Source: Pseudomonas caricapapayae
GTDB taxonomy: Bacteria > Pseudomonadota > Gammaproteobacteria > Pseudomonadales > Pseudomonadaceae
Reading direction: 5' to 3'
DNA: 64,000 nt
Assembly (NCBI RefSeq): GCF_001400735.1
Contig: NZ_LJPW01000161.1
Coordinates: forward strand, 1-64,000
Each line of letters opens with the position of its first letter. The stretch's first letter is position 1. The position numbers and the translations under genes were made by a program. Positions 47,178 to 56,130 of this stretch are shown one piece after another. The notes under the pieces were generated by a model. It made no database searches and was not told the DNA's origin. It worked only from the letters and a program-made list of their open reading frames with translations.

Positions 47178-47986
47178 CAGCGCTTCCCCAATAGATCTTC
47201 GCGAAAATCCGGTGCCGGATAGTGAAACGGTACAGGGCCATCAGGCTCGCCGGTCATGAATTGACGAATTCGTGGATTGTCCGAGGACATCAATTCCTCG
47301 GGCGTGCCCTGCCCCAGCACCTGACCGTCGCCCACGACATACAGGTAATCGGCAATGCTCGCCGTCTCGCTGAGATCATGAGACACCACGATACTGGTGA
47401 TACCCAACGCATCGTTGAGCAACCGGATCAGGCGCACCAACACCCCCATCGCAATAGGATCCTGCCCGACAAAGGGCTCGTCATACATGAGGATCTGCGG
47501 GTCGAGTGCGATTGCACGGGCCAGCGCGACACGACGCTTCATGCCACCCGACAATTCGTCGGGCATCAGCTCGACCGCACCGCGCAGACCCACGGCCTGG
47601 AGCTTGAGCAGTACGATGTCGCGGATCATTTCTTCCGGCAGCTCGGTGTGCACACGCAAGGGAAAGGCAACATTTTCGAAAACGTCCAGATCGGTAAACA
47701 GCGCGCCGCTCTGAAACAACACGCCCATCTGCTTGCGGGCATCGAACAGATCGCTGCGCGACAGCTCCGGCAGGTTCTGGCCATTGACCCATACCTGGCC
47801 TTCGCCCGGACGCAACTGCGCGCCCATCAGGCGCAGCAAGGTAGTCTTGCCACAACCGGACGGCCCCATGATCCCGGTGACCTTGCCCCGCGGAATACGA
47901 ATATCTACGTTATTGAAAATGCTGCGCGTACCGCGTTTGAAAGACACACCTTTCAACTCGACCGCATAGGCGTCATCAGGACTCAT
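47177..47986 (-). CDS. mlaF: Phospholipid transporter ATPase MlaF (Ttg2A)
   Basis: 269 aa ABC ATPase. Walker A GPSGCGKTTLLRLM near 41-54, signature LSGGMKRRVALARAIAL near 147, Walker B ILMYDEPFVGQDPIAMG near 168, H-loop VSHD near 204. First gene of mlaFEDCB, which returns mislocalised phospholipid from the outer membrane leaflet and supports solvent tolerance in P. putida (ttg2). Confidence 0.98.
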   Translation of the reverse strand: MSPDDAYAVELKGVSFKRGTRSIFNNVDIRIPRGKVTGIMGPSGCGKTTLLRLMGAQLRPGEGQVWVNGQNLPELSRSDLFDARKQMGVLFQSGALFTDLDVFENVAFPLRVHTELPEEMIRDIVLLKLQAVGLRGAVELMPDELSGGMKRRVALARAIALDPQILMYDEPFVGQDPIAMGVLVRLIRLLNDALGITSIVVSHDLSETASIADYLYVVGDGQVLGQGTPEELMSSDNPRIRQFMTGEPDGPVPFHYPAPDFREDLLGKR

Positions 47987-48290
47987 CTAAACTCCTTGCG
48001 ATACAGCCTTCGCCAGCAGCCGCCGGTTCTTGGAGCCCGACAAGCTGTCCAGGCGCGCCGAACAGGCCGCGAACTATACCACCGCCGCCACCCGCCCCCA
48101 AGAAGAGAACCGAGCGGTTCAGGTATTCGCTGAATTATTCTGTACCACAATGTTATGGCAACAGACGTGGATACAGACCCTCGAACACGTAGGAAATTCG
48201 TTTAAAAACAACACAACGACGATCAGACGTGAGGGAATCGTTCATTACCGCTATAATCGCCGCCTTTCAGCAGGCTGACCCCTTCCAGAC
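47987..48290. promoter_or_regulatory. Divergent mlaF / kdsD control region
   Basis: 304 bp without a gene. On the plus strand TATAAT (48252-48257) lies 34 bp before the kdsD ATG with a poor -35 (GTGAGG at 48229-48234). On the minus strand TTGCCA (48150-48155) and AATAAT-like bases about 16 bp on could drive mlaF. The centre is AT-rich (TTTAAAAACAACACAAC). Confidence 0.45.
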
Positions 48291-49265
48291 ATGAACCAAT
48301 CCACTGACCTGATCCAATCGGCGCAACGCACCATTCGCCTTGAGATAGAAGCCATACACGGCTTGCTCGAACGTCTTGACGGCGACTTTGTGCGCGCGTG
48401 CGAAATGATCCTCGCCAGCAAGGGTCGAGTCGTTGTGGTCGGCATGGGCAAGTCTGGACACATCGGCAACAAGATTGCCGCCACGCTGGCGAGCACGGGC
48501 ACCACCTCGTTTTTCGTGCACCCGGCTGAAGCCAGTCATGGCGACATGGGCATGATCACCCGTGATGACATCATTCTCGCCCTGTCAAATTCCGGCAGCA
48601 CCAACGAGATCGTGACCCTGCTGCCGCTGATCAAGCGGCTGGGCATAAAGATGATCAGCCTGACCGGCGACCCGGAGTCCATTCTGGCCAAGGCTGCCGA
48701 CATCAACCTCAATGCCCATGTCGTGCATGAGGCCTGCCCGCTCAATCTGGCACCGACCTCATCGACGACTGCCGCACTGGTCATGGGCGACGCCCTGGCC
48801 GTGGCGCTGCTCGATGCACGGGGTTTCACGGCAGAAGACTTTGCATTTTCCCATCCGGGTGGCGCGCTGGGTCGTCGCCTGCTGCTCAAGGTCGAGAATG
48901 TCATGCACTCCGGCGACGCATTGCCCAGCGTGCAACGCGGCACCCTGCTACGGGATGCGCTGCTCGAAATGACTCGCAAGGGGCTGGGCATGACTGCAAT
49001 TGTCGAAGCCGATGGCACACTGGCCGGCATCTTCACCGACGGCGATTTGCGCAGAACACTGGATCGCCCTGTCGACATCCGTCAGACCGTCATCGATGAA
49101 GTCATGACGCTTCACGGCAAAACGGCTCATGCAGAAATGCTGGCCGCCGAAGCGCTGAAAATCATGGAAGACAACAAAATCAGTGCACTTGTTGTCGTAG
49201 ACCAGAATGACCAGCCGGTTGGCGCATTCAACCTGCAGGACCTTTTGCGCGCAGGCGTCATGTAA
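48291..49265 (+). CDS. kdsD: D-arabinose 5-phosphate isomerase KdsD
   Basis: Makes D-arabinose 5-phosphate, the Kdo precursor for LPS. 324 aa: SIS domain (about 35-170, VVVGMGKSGHIGNKIAATLA, ALSNSGSTNEIVTLL) and two CBS domains (about 205-324). The conserved HPAEASHGDMGM motif near 83 carries catalytic residues. First gene of kdsD-kdsC-lptCAB; its TAA shares a base with the kdsC ATG. Confidence 0.97.
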   Translation: MNQSTDLIQSAQRTIRLEIEAIHGLLERLDGDFVRACEMILASKGRVVVVGMGKSGHIGNKIAATLASTGTTSFFVHPAEASHGDMGMITRDDIILALSNSGSTNEIVTLLPLIKRLGIKMISLTGDPESILAKAADINLNAHVVHEACPLNLAPTSSTTAALVMGDALAVALLDARGFTAEDFAFSHPGGALGRRLLLKVENVMHSGDALPSVQRGTLLRDALLEMTRKGLGMTAIVEADGTLAGIFTDGDLRRTLDRPVDIRQTVIDEVMTLHGKTAHAEMLAAEALKIMEDNKISALVVVDQNDQPVGAFNLQDLLRAGVM

Positions 49266-49804
49266 TGGAAACCGAAACGATGACCCAGGATCTCATGCAA
49301 CGCGGCAAGGCTATCAAACTGGCCGTTTTCGACGTCGATGGCGTACTCACCGACGGCCGTCTTTATTTCATGGAAGACGGCAGCGAGATCAAGACATTCA
49401 ACACCCTGGACGGCCAAGGCATAAAAATGCTGATAGCCTCGGGCGTCACGACAGCCATTATCAGCGGCCGCAAGACCTCGATCGTCGAGCGTCGGGCAAA
49501 GAGCCTGGGCATCGAGCACCTGTTTCAGGGACGCGAAGACAAGCTGGTGGTGCTGGACAAACTGCTTGCAGAACTCCAGCTTGGTTACGAACAAGTCGCC
49601 TATCTGGGCGATGATCTGCCAGACTTGCCAGTCATAAGGCGCGTCGGACTGGGCATGGCCGTCGCCAATGCGGCCGTTTTTGTACGCGAGCACGCACATG
49701 GAATCACCAACGCGCGGGGCGGCGAAGGCGCAGCGCGCGAATTCTGCGAACTGATCCTGAGTGCGCAAGGCAACCTTGAAGCGGCTCACTCCGCCTATTT
49801 ATAG
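49265..49804 (+). CDS. kdsC: Kdo-8-phosphate phosphatase KdsC
   Basis: HAD phosphatase C0 type releasing Kdo. 179 aa. Nucleophile and acid in FDVDGVLTDG (Asp23 and Asp25), IISGRKTSIVERRAKSLGI near 66, and GDDLPDLPV near 116 with metal-binding Asp. An in-frame ATG five codons later (49280) is an alternative start. Tetrameric enzyme in relatives. Confidence 0.97.
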   Translation: METETMTQDLMQRGKAIKLAVFDVDGVLTDGRLYFMEDGSEIKTFNTLDGQGIKMLIASGVTTAIISGRKTSIVERRAKSLGIEHLFQGREDKLVVLDKLLAELQLGYEQVAYLGDDLPDLPVIRRVGLGMAVANAAVFVREHAHGITNARGGEGAAREFCELILSAQGNLEAAHSAYL

Positions 49805-49812
49805 AAGCCATT

Positions 49813-50385
49813 ATGTTCACTAAAAAAATTCGCAAGTTCCTGCTTCTCGGGGTACTGGCACTGCTGCTGGCAGCGGTCGGCTACTGGAATATCAGCCCGG
49901 AAAGCTTTATGGACCAACCGGTCGCAACGGTCGATGACACGGTCATCGACTACTATGCGATCAATGCCCATAGTGTTCAGTATTTGCCGGACGGCACGCT
50001 TCAATACGACATGACCTCTGACAAGGTCGAGCACGTAAAGGCCACTGACGTGACCCTGCTGACTACGCCGGATCTGCATATGTATCGCGGCGGCGAGTTT
50101 CCCTGGCACGTGCAGAGCAAGAAAGGCGAGGTTTCGTCAGGTGGCGACCAGGTCGAGCTTATCGACTCCGTACGCGTCGAACGTACCGATGAAAAACAAC
50201 GTACGACTATTATCACCACCAGTCGTATGACCGTATTCCCTCAGAAGCAATATGCGCAGACCGAGCAAGACGTTAGAATCGACGGCGCAGGCGGTGTGAC
50301 TACGGCCAAGGGAATGAAAGCGTATTTGAAAGACAGCAGGATGGACCTGCTGTCCAACGTAAGAGGACAGTATGAGGCTCGTTAA
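49813..50385 (+). CDS. lptC: LPS export protein LptC
   Basis: 190 aa bitopic inner-membrane protein: basic N-terminus, one transmembrane helix (about 8-23, LLLGVLALLLAAVGYW), then a periplasmic beta-jellyroll (HSVQYLPDGTLQYDMTSDKV, WHVQSKKGEVSSGGDQVELI). It passes LPS from the LptBFG transporter to LptA. Overlaps lptA by 14 bp. Confidence 0.95.
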   Translation: MFTKKIRKFLLLGVLALLLAAVGYWNISPESFMDQPVATVDDTVIDYYAINAHSVQYLPDGTLQYDMTSDKVEHVKATDVTLLTTPDLHMYRGGEFPWHVQSKKGEVSSGGDQVELIDSVRVERTDEKQRTTIITTSRMTVFPQKQYAQTEQDVRIDGAGGVTTAKGMKAYLKDSRMDLLSNVRGQYEAR

Positions 50386-50920
50386 AACTCTTCCTTTATT
50401 GCTCGGCCTGGGCGCAGCACTGGGAAGCGCGAGCGCCTGGTCCCTGCCAACCGACCGCGATCAGCCGATCCACATCCAGTCTGACGATGCTCAGCTCGAT
50501 GACAAGAAAGGCGTAGCGACCTACAAGGGCAACGTCATCATCACCCAGGGCTCGATGAAAATCACTGGTAACACCGTGACGATCACGCGTAATGCCCAAG
50601 GCGAAGTGGACGTGTTCACGTCTGTCGGCAATCTGGCTTATTACGAGCAGAAGCCTGCAGTTGATAAACCGATCGTGCAGGCTTACGCCGTCACTATCCA
50701 GTATTACGCCGGGCAGGACCGCATCGTCCTGATCGACAAGGCCAAGGTCATCAATGATGGCAACACGTCCGAAGGCGAGAAAATCGTCTACGACACGGTC
50801 AGACAGGTCGTCAGTGCCGGTCGCGCCAATGGCGGTGCCAAGGTGACCACACCACGTCCACGTATCGACATGGTCATCCAGCCGAAAAAGAAAACCGATC
50901 AACCTCAGAAGGCCCAGTAA
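50372..50920 (+). CDS. lptA: Periplasmic LPS transport protein LptA
   Basis: 182 aa with a signal peptide ending near SASAWS (about residue 24). OstA-like beta-jellyroll: DQPIHIQSDDAQLDDKKGVA, YKGNVIITQGSMKITGNTVT. LptA oligomers bridge LptC and LptD across the periplasm. Positive C-terminal KKKTDQ tail. A good ribosome site (AGAGGA) lies inside lptC. Stop is directly followed by the lptB ATG. Confidence 0.96.
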   Translation: MRLVKTLPLLLGLGAALGSASAWSLPTDRDQPIHIQSDDAQLDDKKGVATYKGNVIITQGSMKITGNTVTITRNAQGEVDVFTSVGNLAYYEQKPAVDKPIVQAYAVTIQYYAGQDRIVLIDKAKVINDGNTSEGEKIVYDTVRQVVSAGRANGGAKVTTPRPRIDMVIQPKKKTDQPQKAQ

Positions 50921-51646
50921 ATGGCAACGCTCAAAGCCCAGCATCTGGCTAAAAGCTACAAAAGCCGACAGGTCGTGCGCGATGTGAGCATTTCCATCGA
51001 CAGCGGCCAGATCGTCGGTTTGCTGGGCCCCAACGGTGCCGGCAAGACCACCTGCTTCTACATGATCGTGGGACTGGTCCAGGCCGATCAGGGGCGCGTG
51101 CTGATTGACGACCTGGACGTCAGCCATCAACCCATGCACGGCCGCGCCCGCGCCGGCATCGGCTATCTACCGCAGGAAGCGTCGATTTTCCGCAAGCTGT
51201 CGGTTTCCGATAACATCATGGCGATACTCGAGACCCGCAAGGAACTCGATGCCGGGGCACGTCGCAAGGAGCTGGAAAGCCTCCTGCAGGAATTTCACAT
51301 CACCCACATCCGCGACAATCTGGGCATGAGCCTGTCGGGCGGCGAGCGTCGCCGCGTGGAAATCGCTCGGGCGCTGGCTACCGCACCGAAATTCATCCTT
51401 CTGGATGAACCGTTCGCAGGCGTTGACCCTATTTCCGTGGGCGATATCAAGCAGATCATTCACCACCTCAAGGCCAAGGGTATCGGCGTGCTGATCACCG
51501 ACCACAACGTCCGTGAAACGCTGGATATCTGCGAAACTGCCTACATCGTCAACGATGGGCAACTGATCGCAGAAGGCGACTCCGAGACCATTCTGGCGAA
51601 CCAGCTGGTGAAAGAGGTCTACCTCGGCCACGAATTCCGCCTTTAA
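50921..51646 (+). CDS. lptB: LPS export ABC ATPase LptB
   Basis: 241 aa. Walker A GPNGAGKTTCFYMI near 35-48, Q-loop GYLPQEASIFRKLSV near 84, signature LSGGERRRVEIARAL near 140, Walker B ILLDEPFAGVDPISV near 158, H-loop TDHNV near 194. Powers LPS extraction with LptFG (encoded elsewhere). The next gene, rpoN, follows after 182 bp. Confidence 0.98.
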   Translation: MATLKAQHLAKSYKSRQVVRDVSISIDSGQIVGLLGPNGAGKTTCFYMIVGLVQADQGRVLIDDLDVSHQPMHGRARAGIGYLPQEASIFRKLSVSDNIMAILETRKELDAGARRKELESLLQEFHITHIRDNLGMSLSGGERRRVEIARALATAPKFILLDEPFAGVDPISVGDIKQIIHHLKAKGIGVLITDHNVRETLDICETAYIVNDGQLIAEGDSETILANQLVKEVYLGHEFRL

Positions 51647-51694
51647 TCGACTGCCCTTTACGCTTCGCAGCCGATTGTTGCCTAAGCAGTGTAT

Positions 51695-51753
51695 TGACAA
51701 TATTTTATTTGTCATACCACTCTAGGCAAAGGCACAGGTTTCAGGCATATAAT
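51695..51753 (+). promoter_or_regulatory. rpoN upstream region: palindrome and candidate -10
   Basis: TGACAA-N8-TTGTCA (51695-51714) is a perfect 6-bp inverted repeat, and TATAAT at 51748-51753 is a candidate -10 with no good -35. A hairpin GGCGCC-AC-GGCGCC (51766-51779) follows. All lie in the 182-bp lptB-rpoN gap, so rpoN probably has its own promoter here. Confidence 0.45.
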
Positions 51754-51828
51754 TTGCTTAAGTTGGCGCCACGGCGCCTGTAGTAGATGGCGCATGCGCG
51801 CCGGCGAATAAGGTGTTTAGCCCCTGCC

Positions 51829-53322
51829 ATGAAACCATCGCTAGTCTTGAGAATGGGCCAGCAGCTGACGATGACACCGCAGCTGCAACAGGCAATCCGC
51901 TTACTTCAGCTTTCCACTCTGGACCTCCAGCAGGAGATCCAGGAAGCGCTGGAGTCAAACCCCATGCTGGAACGGCAGGAAGAAGGCGACGACTTCGATA
52001 ACTCCGACCCGCTTGCCGACAACATCGAACAAAAGCCCAATCCCGACGTTCAGGAACCGACCTATCAGGAATCCGCACCGACTGTGGATAACCTTGAAGA
52101 TGGCGAATGGAACGAGCGCATCCCCAATGAACTGCCTGTCGATACGGCATGGGAAGACATTTACCAGACCAGCGCCAGCAGCCTGCCAAGCAACGATGAT
52201 GACGAGTGGGACTTCACCACTCGCACCTCTGCAGGCGAAAGCCTGCAAAGCCACCTGCTGTGGCAATTGAACGTCGCGCCAATGTCCGACAAGGACCGTC
52301 TGGTGGCGGTCACGCTGATCGATTGCATCAACAATCAGGGCTATCTGGACGAAACGCTCGATGAGATTCTCGAGTCTTTCGATCCTGAGCTGGACATCGA
52401 ACTCGACGAGATCGAAGCCGTCCTTCACCGTATCCAGCAGTTTGAACCGGCAGGCGTCGGCGCGCGAAACCTGAGCGAATGCCTGCTGCTGCAATTGCGT
52501 CAGTTGCCGGCGAAAACGCCGTGGCTGGCAGAAGCACAACGCCTGGTCACCGATTATATCGATCTGCTGGGAAGCCGCGACTACGGTCAGTTGATGCGGC
52601 GCATGAAGCTCAAGGAAGACGAGCTGCGCCAGGTCATCGAACTGGTCCAGAGCCTCAACCCGCGCCCTGGCTCGCAGATCGAATCCACAGAAGCCGAATA
52701 TGTCATTCCCGACGTGATCGTGCGCAAGGACAACGAGCGCTGGCTGGTCGAACTCAATCAGGAGTCAGTACCGCGCCTGCGTGTCAATCCGCAATACGCC
52801 GGCTTTGTGCGCCGCGCCGATACCAGCGCAGACAACACCTTCATGCGCAATCAGTTGCAAGAGGCGCGCTGGTTCATCAAAAGCCTGCAAAGCCGCAACG
52901 AGACGCTGATGAAGGTCGCCACACAGATCGTCGAACACCAGCGCGGTTTTCTTGAATACGGTGACGAGGCCATGAAGCCGCTCGTCCTGCACGATATTGC
53001 CGAGGCTGTGGGCATGCATGAGTCGACCATCTCGCGCGTGACCACTCAGAAATTCATGCACACTCCACGTGGCATTTACGAGCTGAAATACTTCTTCTCA
53101 AGCCATGTAAGCACTTCCGAGGGCGGCGAATGCTCGTCAACGGCAATTCGCGCAATCATCAAAAAACTGGTTGCGGCGGAAAATCAGAAAAAGCCGTTGA
53201 GTGATAGCAAGATCGCTGGTTTACTGGAGGCACAAGGCATTCAAGTAGCCCGTCGCACAGTCGCCAAGTACCGCGAGTCACTCGGGATAGCGCCTTCCAG
53301 TGAGCGTAAGCGGCTGATGTGA
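51829..53322 (+). CDS. rpoN: RNA polymerase sigma-54 factor RpoN
   Basis: Alternative sigma factor needing enhancer-binding proteins; in P. syringae it controls hrpL and so type III secretion, nitrogen use and motility (family and species knowledge). The start MKPSLVLRMGQQLTMTPQLQ (51829) gives 497 aa. Q-rich activator region 1-50, acidic region II (about 55-120), core-binding domain, HTH near 380 and the RpoN box ARRTVAKYRE near 480. Followed by hpf, ptsN, rapZ and ptsO as in most proteobacteria. Confidence 0.98.
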   Translation: MKPSLVLRMGQQLTMTPQLQQAIRLLQLSTLDLQQEIQEALESNPMLERQEEGDDFDNSDPLADNIEQKPNPDVQEPTYQESAPTVDNLEDGEWNERIPNELPVDTAWEDIYQTSASSLPSNDDDEWDFTTRTSAGESLQSHLLWQLNVAPMSDKDRLVAVTLIDCINNQGYLDETLDEILESFDPELDIELDEIEAVLHRIQQFEPAGVGARNLSECLLLQLRQLPAKTPWLAEAQRLVTDYIDLLGSRDYGQLMRRMKLKEDELRQVIELVQSLNPRPGSQIESTEAEYVIPDVIVRKDNERWLVELNQESVPRLRVNPQYAGFVRRADTSADNTFMRNQLQEARWFIKSLQSRNETLMKVATQIVEHQRGFLEYGDEAMKPLVLHDIAEAVGMHESTISRVTTQKFMHTPRGIYELKYFFSSHVSTSEGGECSSTAIRAIIKKLVAAENQKKPLSDSKIAGLLEAQGIQVARRTVAKYRESLGIAPSSERKRLM

Positions 53323-53345
53323 TGCAGGCCGAGCCACAGCGTCCC

Positions 53346-53372
53346 AGAGGCAGGCGCCATGCCTGTCTCTTT
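53346..53372 (+). terminator. Stem-loop in the rpoN-hpf gap
   Basis: AGAGGCAGGC-GCCAT-GCCTGTCTCT, a 10-bp stem with one wobble pair, followed by TTAT only. It may be a weak terminator or attenuator limiting read-through into hpf. Confidence 0.4.
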
Positions 53373-53397
53373 ATGCACTGGCAAAGGAGAAAGCTGT

Positions 53398-53706
53398 ATG
53401 CAAGTCAACATCAGTGGACACCAACTGGAAGTGACCAAACCCCTTCGCGAATACGTTGAGCTCAAGCTCAAGAAGCTCGAGGGGCATTTTGACAAGATTA
53501 CCAACGTGCAGGTCACGATGACGGTCGAGAAGCTCAAGCAGAAGATCGAAGCCACGTTGCACATCCATGGTGGAGAGGTCGTTGCCAATGCCGAACATGA
53601 CGATATGTATGCTGCCATCGACCTGCTCACTGACAAGCTAGACCGACAATTGCTCAAGCATAAGGAAAAGCAGCAAAGCATCCTCAAAGGTGCGGCCGCT
53701 CGCTAA
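53398..53706 (+). CDS. hpf: Ribosome hibernation promoting factor HPF (short form)
   Basis: 102 aa from MQVNISGHQLEVTKPLREYV (53398) with AAAGGAG upstream; the 13 codons open before it are not conserved. Short HPF/YfiA fold (beta-alpha-beta-beta-beta-alpha) helping 100S ribosome formation in stationary phase. The earlier name is sigma-54 modulation protein because of its place after rpoN. Confidence 0.97.
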   Translation: MQVNISGHQLEVTKPLREYVELKLKKLEGHFDKITNVQVTMTVEKLKQKIEATLHIHGGEVVANAEHDDMYAAIDLLTDKLDRQLLKHKEKQQSILKGAAAR

Positions 53707-53717
53707 CGCCCATTTAA

Positions 53718-54182
53718 ATGATCCGAATCGAAAATATCCTGACCCCCGGCCGCTCCTGTGTGAACGTGCCGGGCGGCAGCAAAAAGCGTGTACTCGAAGA
53801 AATCGCCAACCTGATCGGTCGTGAAGTACCGGGCATGGTTTCGGACACAGTATTCGCAAGTCTTGTTGCCCGCGAAAAACTGGGTTCGACCGGTTTCGGC
53901 AACGGCATTGCAATCCCTCACTGTCGTCTCGCCGAGTGCAGCCAGCCTGTCAGCGCGGTCATTCACCTTGCCAACCCGGTTGATTTCGACGCCATCGATG
54001 GCGCGCCGGTCGACCTGCTGTTCGTATTGCTGGTCCCACAAGCCGCTACCGATGAGCACCTGGAGCTGCTGCGCCAGATCGCCAGCATGCTCGATGACAA
54101 AGATGTGCGTAAGCGCCTGCGCAGTGCTGAAAGCTCTGAAGCGCTTTATAAAGTGGTGCTGGACGTGCAGAACGGAAACTGA
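53718..54182 (+). CDS. ptsN: Nitrogen-PTS EIIA component PtsN
   Basis: 154 aa, EIIA(Ntr). The phosphorylated His68 lies in GFGNGIAIPHCRL. It takes phosphate from PtsO and regulates potassium, carbon and PHA metabolism rather than importing sugar. 11 bp after hpf; its TGA is 2 bp before rapZ. Confidence 0.97.
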   Translation: MIRIENILTPGRSCVNVPGGSKKRVLEEIANLIGREVPGMVSDTVFASLVAREKLGSTGFGNGIAIPHCRLAECSQPVSAVIHLANPVDFDAIDGAPVDLLFVLLVPQAATDEHLELLRQIASMLDDKDVRKRLRSAESSEALYKVVLDVQNGN

Positions 54183-54184
54183 CC

Positions 54185-55042
54185 ATGCGCATGATCATCG
54201 TCAGCGGCCGCTCCGGCTCAGGCAAAAGTACGGCGCTGGATGTGCTGGAAGACAGCGGTTTTTACTGTGTCGACAACCTTCCTGCCGGCCTGCTGCCGGA
54301 GCTGGCCGAACGTGCGCTGATCAATACCGAGCTGGCCGAGCCCTTGCTGGCGGTTTCCATAGATGCGCGCAATCTGCCCAGCCATCTCACCCGCTTTCCG
54401 CAGATGCTGGATGAAGTACGCTCACGCAACATCCAGTGCGACGTGTTGTACCTCGATGCGGACGAGGCAACCCTTCTCAAGCGCTTTTCGGAAACCCGAC
54501 GTCGCCACCCGCTGAGCACCGCGGAGCGCTCGCTGGCCGAGGCTATACGTGACGAGACCGCACTGCTCGGCCCGATCATCGATCTGGCCGACCTGAAGAT
54601 CAACACCACTCACCTGAACCTCTATCAGTTGCGTGACGCACTCAAACTTCGCCTGCTGAACAAGCCCGAACCAGGCACCGCGTTCCTGATCGAGTCCTTC
54701 GGCTTCAAGCGCGGCATGCCTATCGATGCCGACCTGGTTTTCGATGTACGCTGCCTGCCCAACCCGTACTGGAAACCTGAGCTGCGCGACCATTCCGGAC
54801 TTGAGCAGCCGGTTATCGACTACCTGTCGGTGCAGCCCGATGTTGAAGAGATGTTTCAGGACATCTTCGCTTACCTGAACAAATGGCTGCCCCGGTTTGC
54901 TGCCAGCAACCGTTCTTACGTTACCATTGCCATCGGCTGCACCGGCGGGCACCACCGCTCCGTCTACCTGACCGAACGGCTCGGCCAGGTCTTGCAACAA
55001 TCATTCAAGAACGTTCAGGTTCGCCACCGCGACCTTAGCTGA
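54185..55042 (+). CDS. rapZ: RNase adapter protein RapZ (YvcJ family)
   Basis: 285 aa. Walker A GRSGSGKSTALDVL near 8-21, Walker B-like region, and the RapZ C-terminal domain IAIGCTGGHHRSVYLTERLG near 245-264. In E. coli it senses glucosamine-6-phosphate and guides RNase E to GlmZ; pseudomonads lack a clear GlmZ system, so the RNA target is uncertain. Between ptsN and ptsO as usual. Confidence 0.96.
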   Translation: MRMIIVSGRSGSGKSTALDVLEDSGFYCVDNLPAGLLPELAERALINTELAEPLLAVSIDARNLPSHLTRFPQMLDEVRSRNIQCDVLYLDADEATLLKRFSETRRRHPLSTAERSLAEAIRDETALLGPIIDLADLKINTTHLNLYQLRDALKLRLLNKPEPGTAFLIESFGFKRGMPIDADLVFDVRCLPNPYWKPELRDHSGLEQPVIDYLSVQPDVEEMFQDIFAYLNKWLPRFAASNRSYVTIAIGCTGGHHRSVYLTERLGQVLQQSFKNVQVRHRDLS

Positions 55043-55058
55043 AAGGATTTTCACTGCG

Positions 55059-55331
55059 ATGCCCGCTCGTCAAATAACCATCATCAACAAACTGGGTCTG
55101 CACGCCCGCGCTGCTGCCAAATTCGTGGGCGTCGCAGGCAAGTTCCCTTGCACGATCAGGGTCGGCCGATCGCCGCAGACCATGGTCGACGGCAAAAGCA
55201 TCATGGCGGTGATGATGCTGGCTGCAGGCAAAGGTACCGAGATCCACCTGCACACCGAAGGCGAGTTCGAACAGGAAGCACTGGATGGCCTGGTCGAGCT
55301 GATCGACAACAGGTTTGATGAGGGCGAGTAA
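55059..55331 (+). CDS. ptsO: HPr-like phosphocarrier NPr (PtsO)
   Basis: 90 aa. Phosphorylated His15 in KLGLHARAAAKFV; regulatory serine region DGKSIMAVMMLAAGKG near 45. It shuttles phosphate from PtsP (EI-Ntr, elsewhere) to PtsN. Last gene of the rpoN cluster; 16 bp after rapZ. Confidence 0.97.
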   Translation: MPARQITIINKLGLHARAAAKFVGVAGKFPCTIRVGRSPQTMVDGKSIMAVMMLAAGKGTEIHLHTEGEFEQEALDGLVELIDNRFDEGE

Positions 55332-55355
55332 GCCCTCATCCCATCGCTGTAAGCA

Positions 55356-55490
55356 TTACAACCAGCATTGCAGGCGCAACCAGCTCAGTCCTTGAGCAAT
55401 CAGTAACGCCATACCCGCCACCAGCAGCACAATCCCTACCGCCAGACGAACCAACCGCACACTGCTGATCGCGAGTATCCCGGAACGCAT
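55356..55490 (-). CDS. Small hydrophobic ORF downstream of sodA, predicted membrane peptide
   Basis: 44 codons from the ATG at 55490 with AAGG 6 nt upstream; starts MRSGILAISSVRLVRLAVGI and ends LRLQCWL. One strong hydrophobic helix (about residues 15-33) with a basic N-terminus gives an inside-to-outside single-pass topology. It lies 27 bp after the sodA stop on the same strand, so it may belong to the Fur-controlled operon. No family recognised. It could also be a chance ORF. Confidence 0.5.
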   Translation of the reverse strand: MRSGILAISSVRLVRLAVGIVLLVAGMALLIAQGLSWLRLQCWL

Positions 55491-55517
55491 AAATTGCCTT
55501 GGGTCGGGTTGCTGGAG

Positions 55518-56129
55518 TCAGGCCAGAGCGGCCTGATAACGTCGAGACACCTCATCCCAATTGATCACGTTGTAAAACGCGTTGATGTATTCGGGACGGC
55601 GATTCTGATAGCGCAGGTAATAGGCGTGCTCCCACACGTCCAGCCCCAGAATCGGCGTATTGCCATTCATTAACGGGCTGTCCTGATTCCCGCTGCTTTC
55701 AACCACAAGTCTTTTCTCAGGGGTGACGCTCAGCCATGCCCAGCCGCTGCCGAAACGAGTCAAGGCGGCTTTGGTAAACGCTTCCTTGAAGCTGTCGTAA
55801 CCGCCCAACTGCTCGTCGATGGCCAACGCGACAGGGCCTTTGGGCAACCCACCGCCGCCTGGCACCATCACCTCCCAGAACAACGAATGATTGGCATGAC
55901 CGCCACCTTGGTTGATCACCGCAGGACGCAGGTTTTCAGGCAACTGTTTGATGCTGGCGACCAGTTTCTCGACGGACCAGTCAGCAAACTCGGTACCTTC
56001 GACCGCCGCATTGAGATTGTTGATGTAAGTCTGGTGATGCTTGGTGTAATGGATTTCCATGGTCTGCGCATCGATGTGCGGCTCAAGGGCATCGTATGCA
56101 TAAGGCAGTGCAGGCAAGGTATAGGGCAT
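55518..56129 (-). CDS. sodA: Manganese superoxide dismutase
   Basis: 203 aa. Metal ligands: His27 in EIHYTKHHQTYIN, a His in GGHANHSLFW, Asp and His in DVWEHAYYLRYQNRRPEYIN. NQDSPLM near 146 carries the Gln typical of the Mn rather than Fe enzyme. In the fagA-fumC-orf-sodA operon it is made under iron starvation, when FeSOD is limited. The gap from the orf stop is 1 bp, so translation is coupled. Confidence 0.96.
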   Translation of the reverse strand: MPYTLPALPYAYDALEPHIDAQTMEIHYTKHHQTYINNLNAAVEGTEFADWSVEKLVASIKQLPENLRPAVINQGGGHANHSLFWEVMVPGGGGLPKGPVALAIDEQLGGYDSFKEAFTKAALTRFGSGWAWLSVTPEKRLVVESSGNQDSPLMNGNTPILGLDVWEHAYYLRYQNRRPEYINAFYNVINWDEVSRRYQAALA

Positions 56130-56130
56130 T

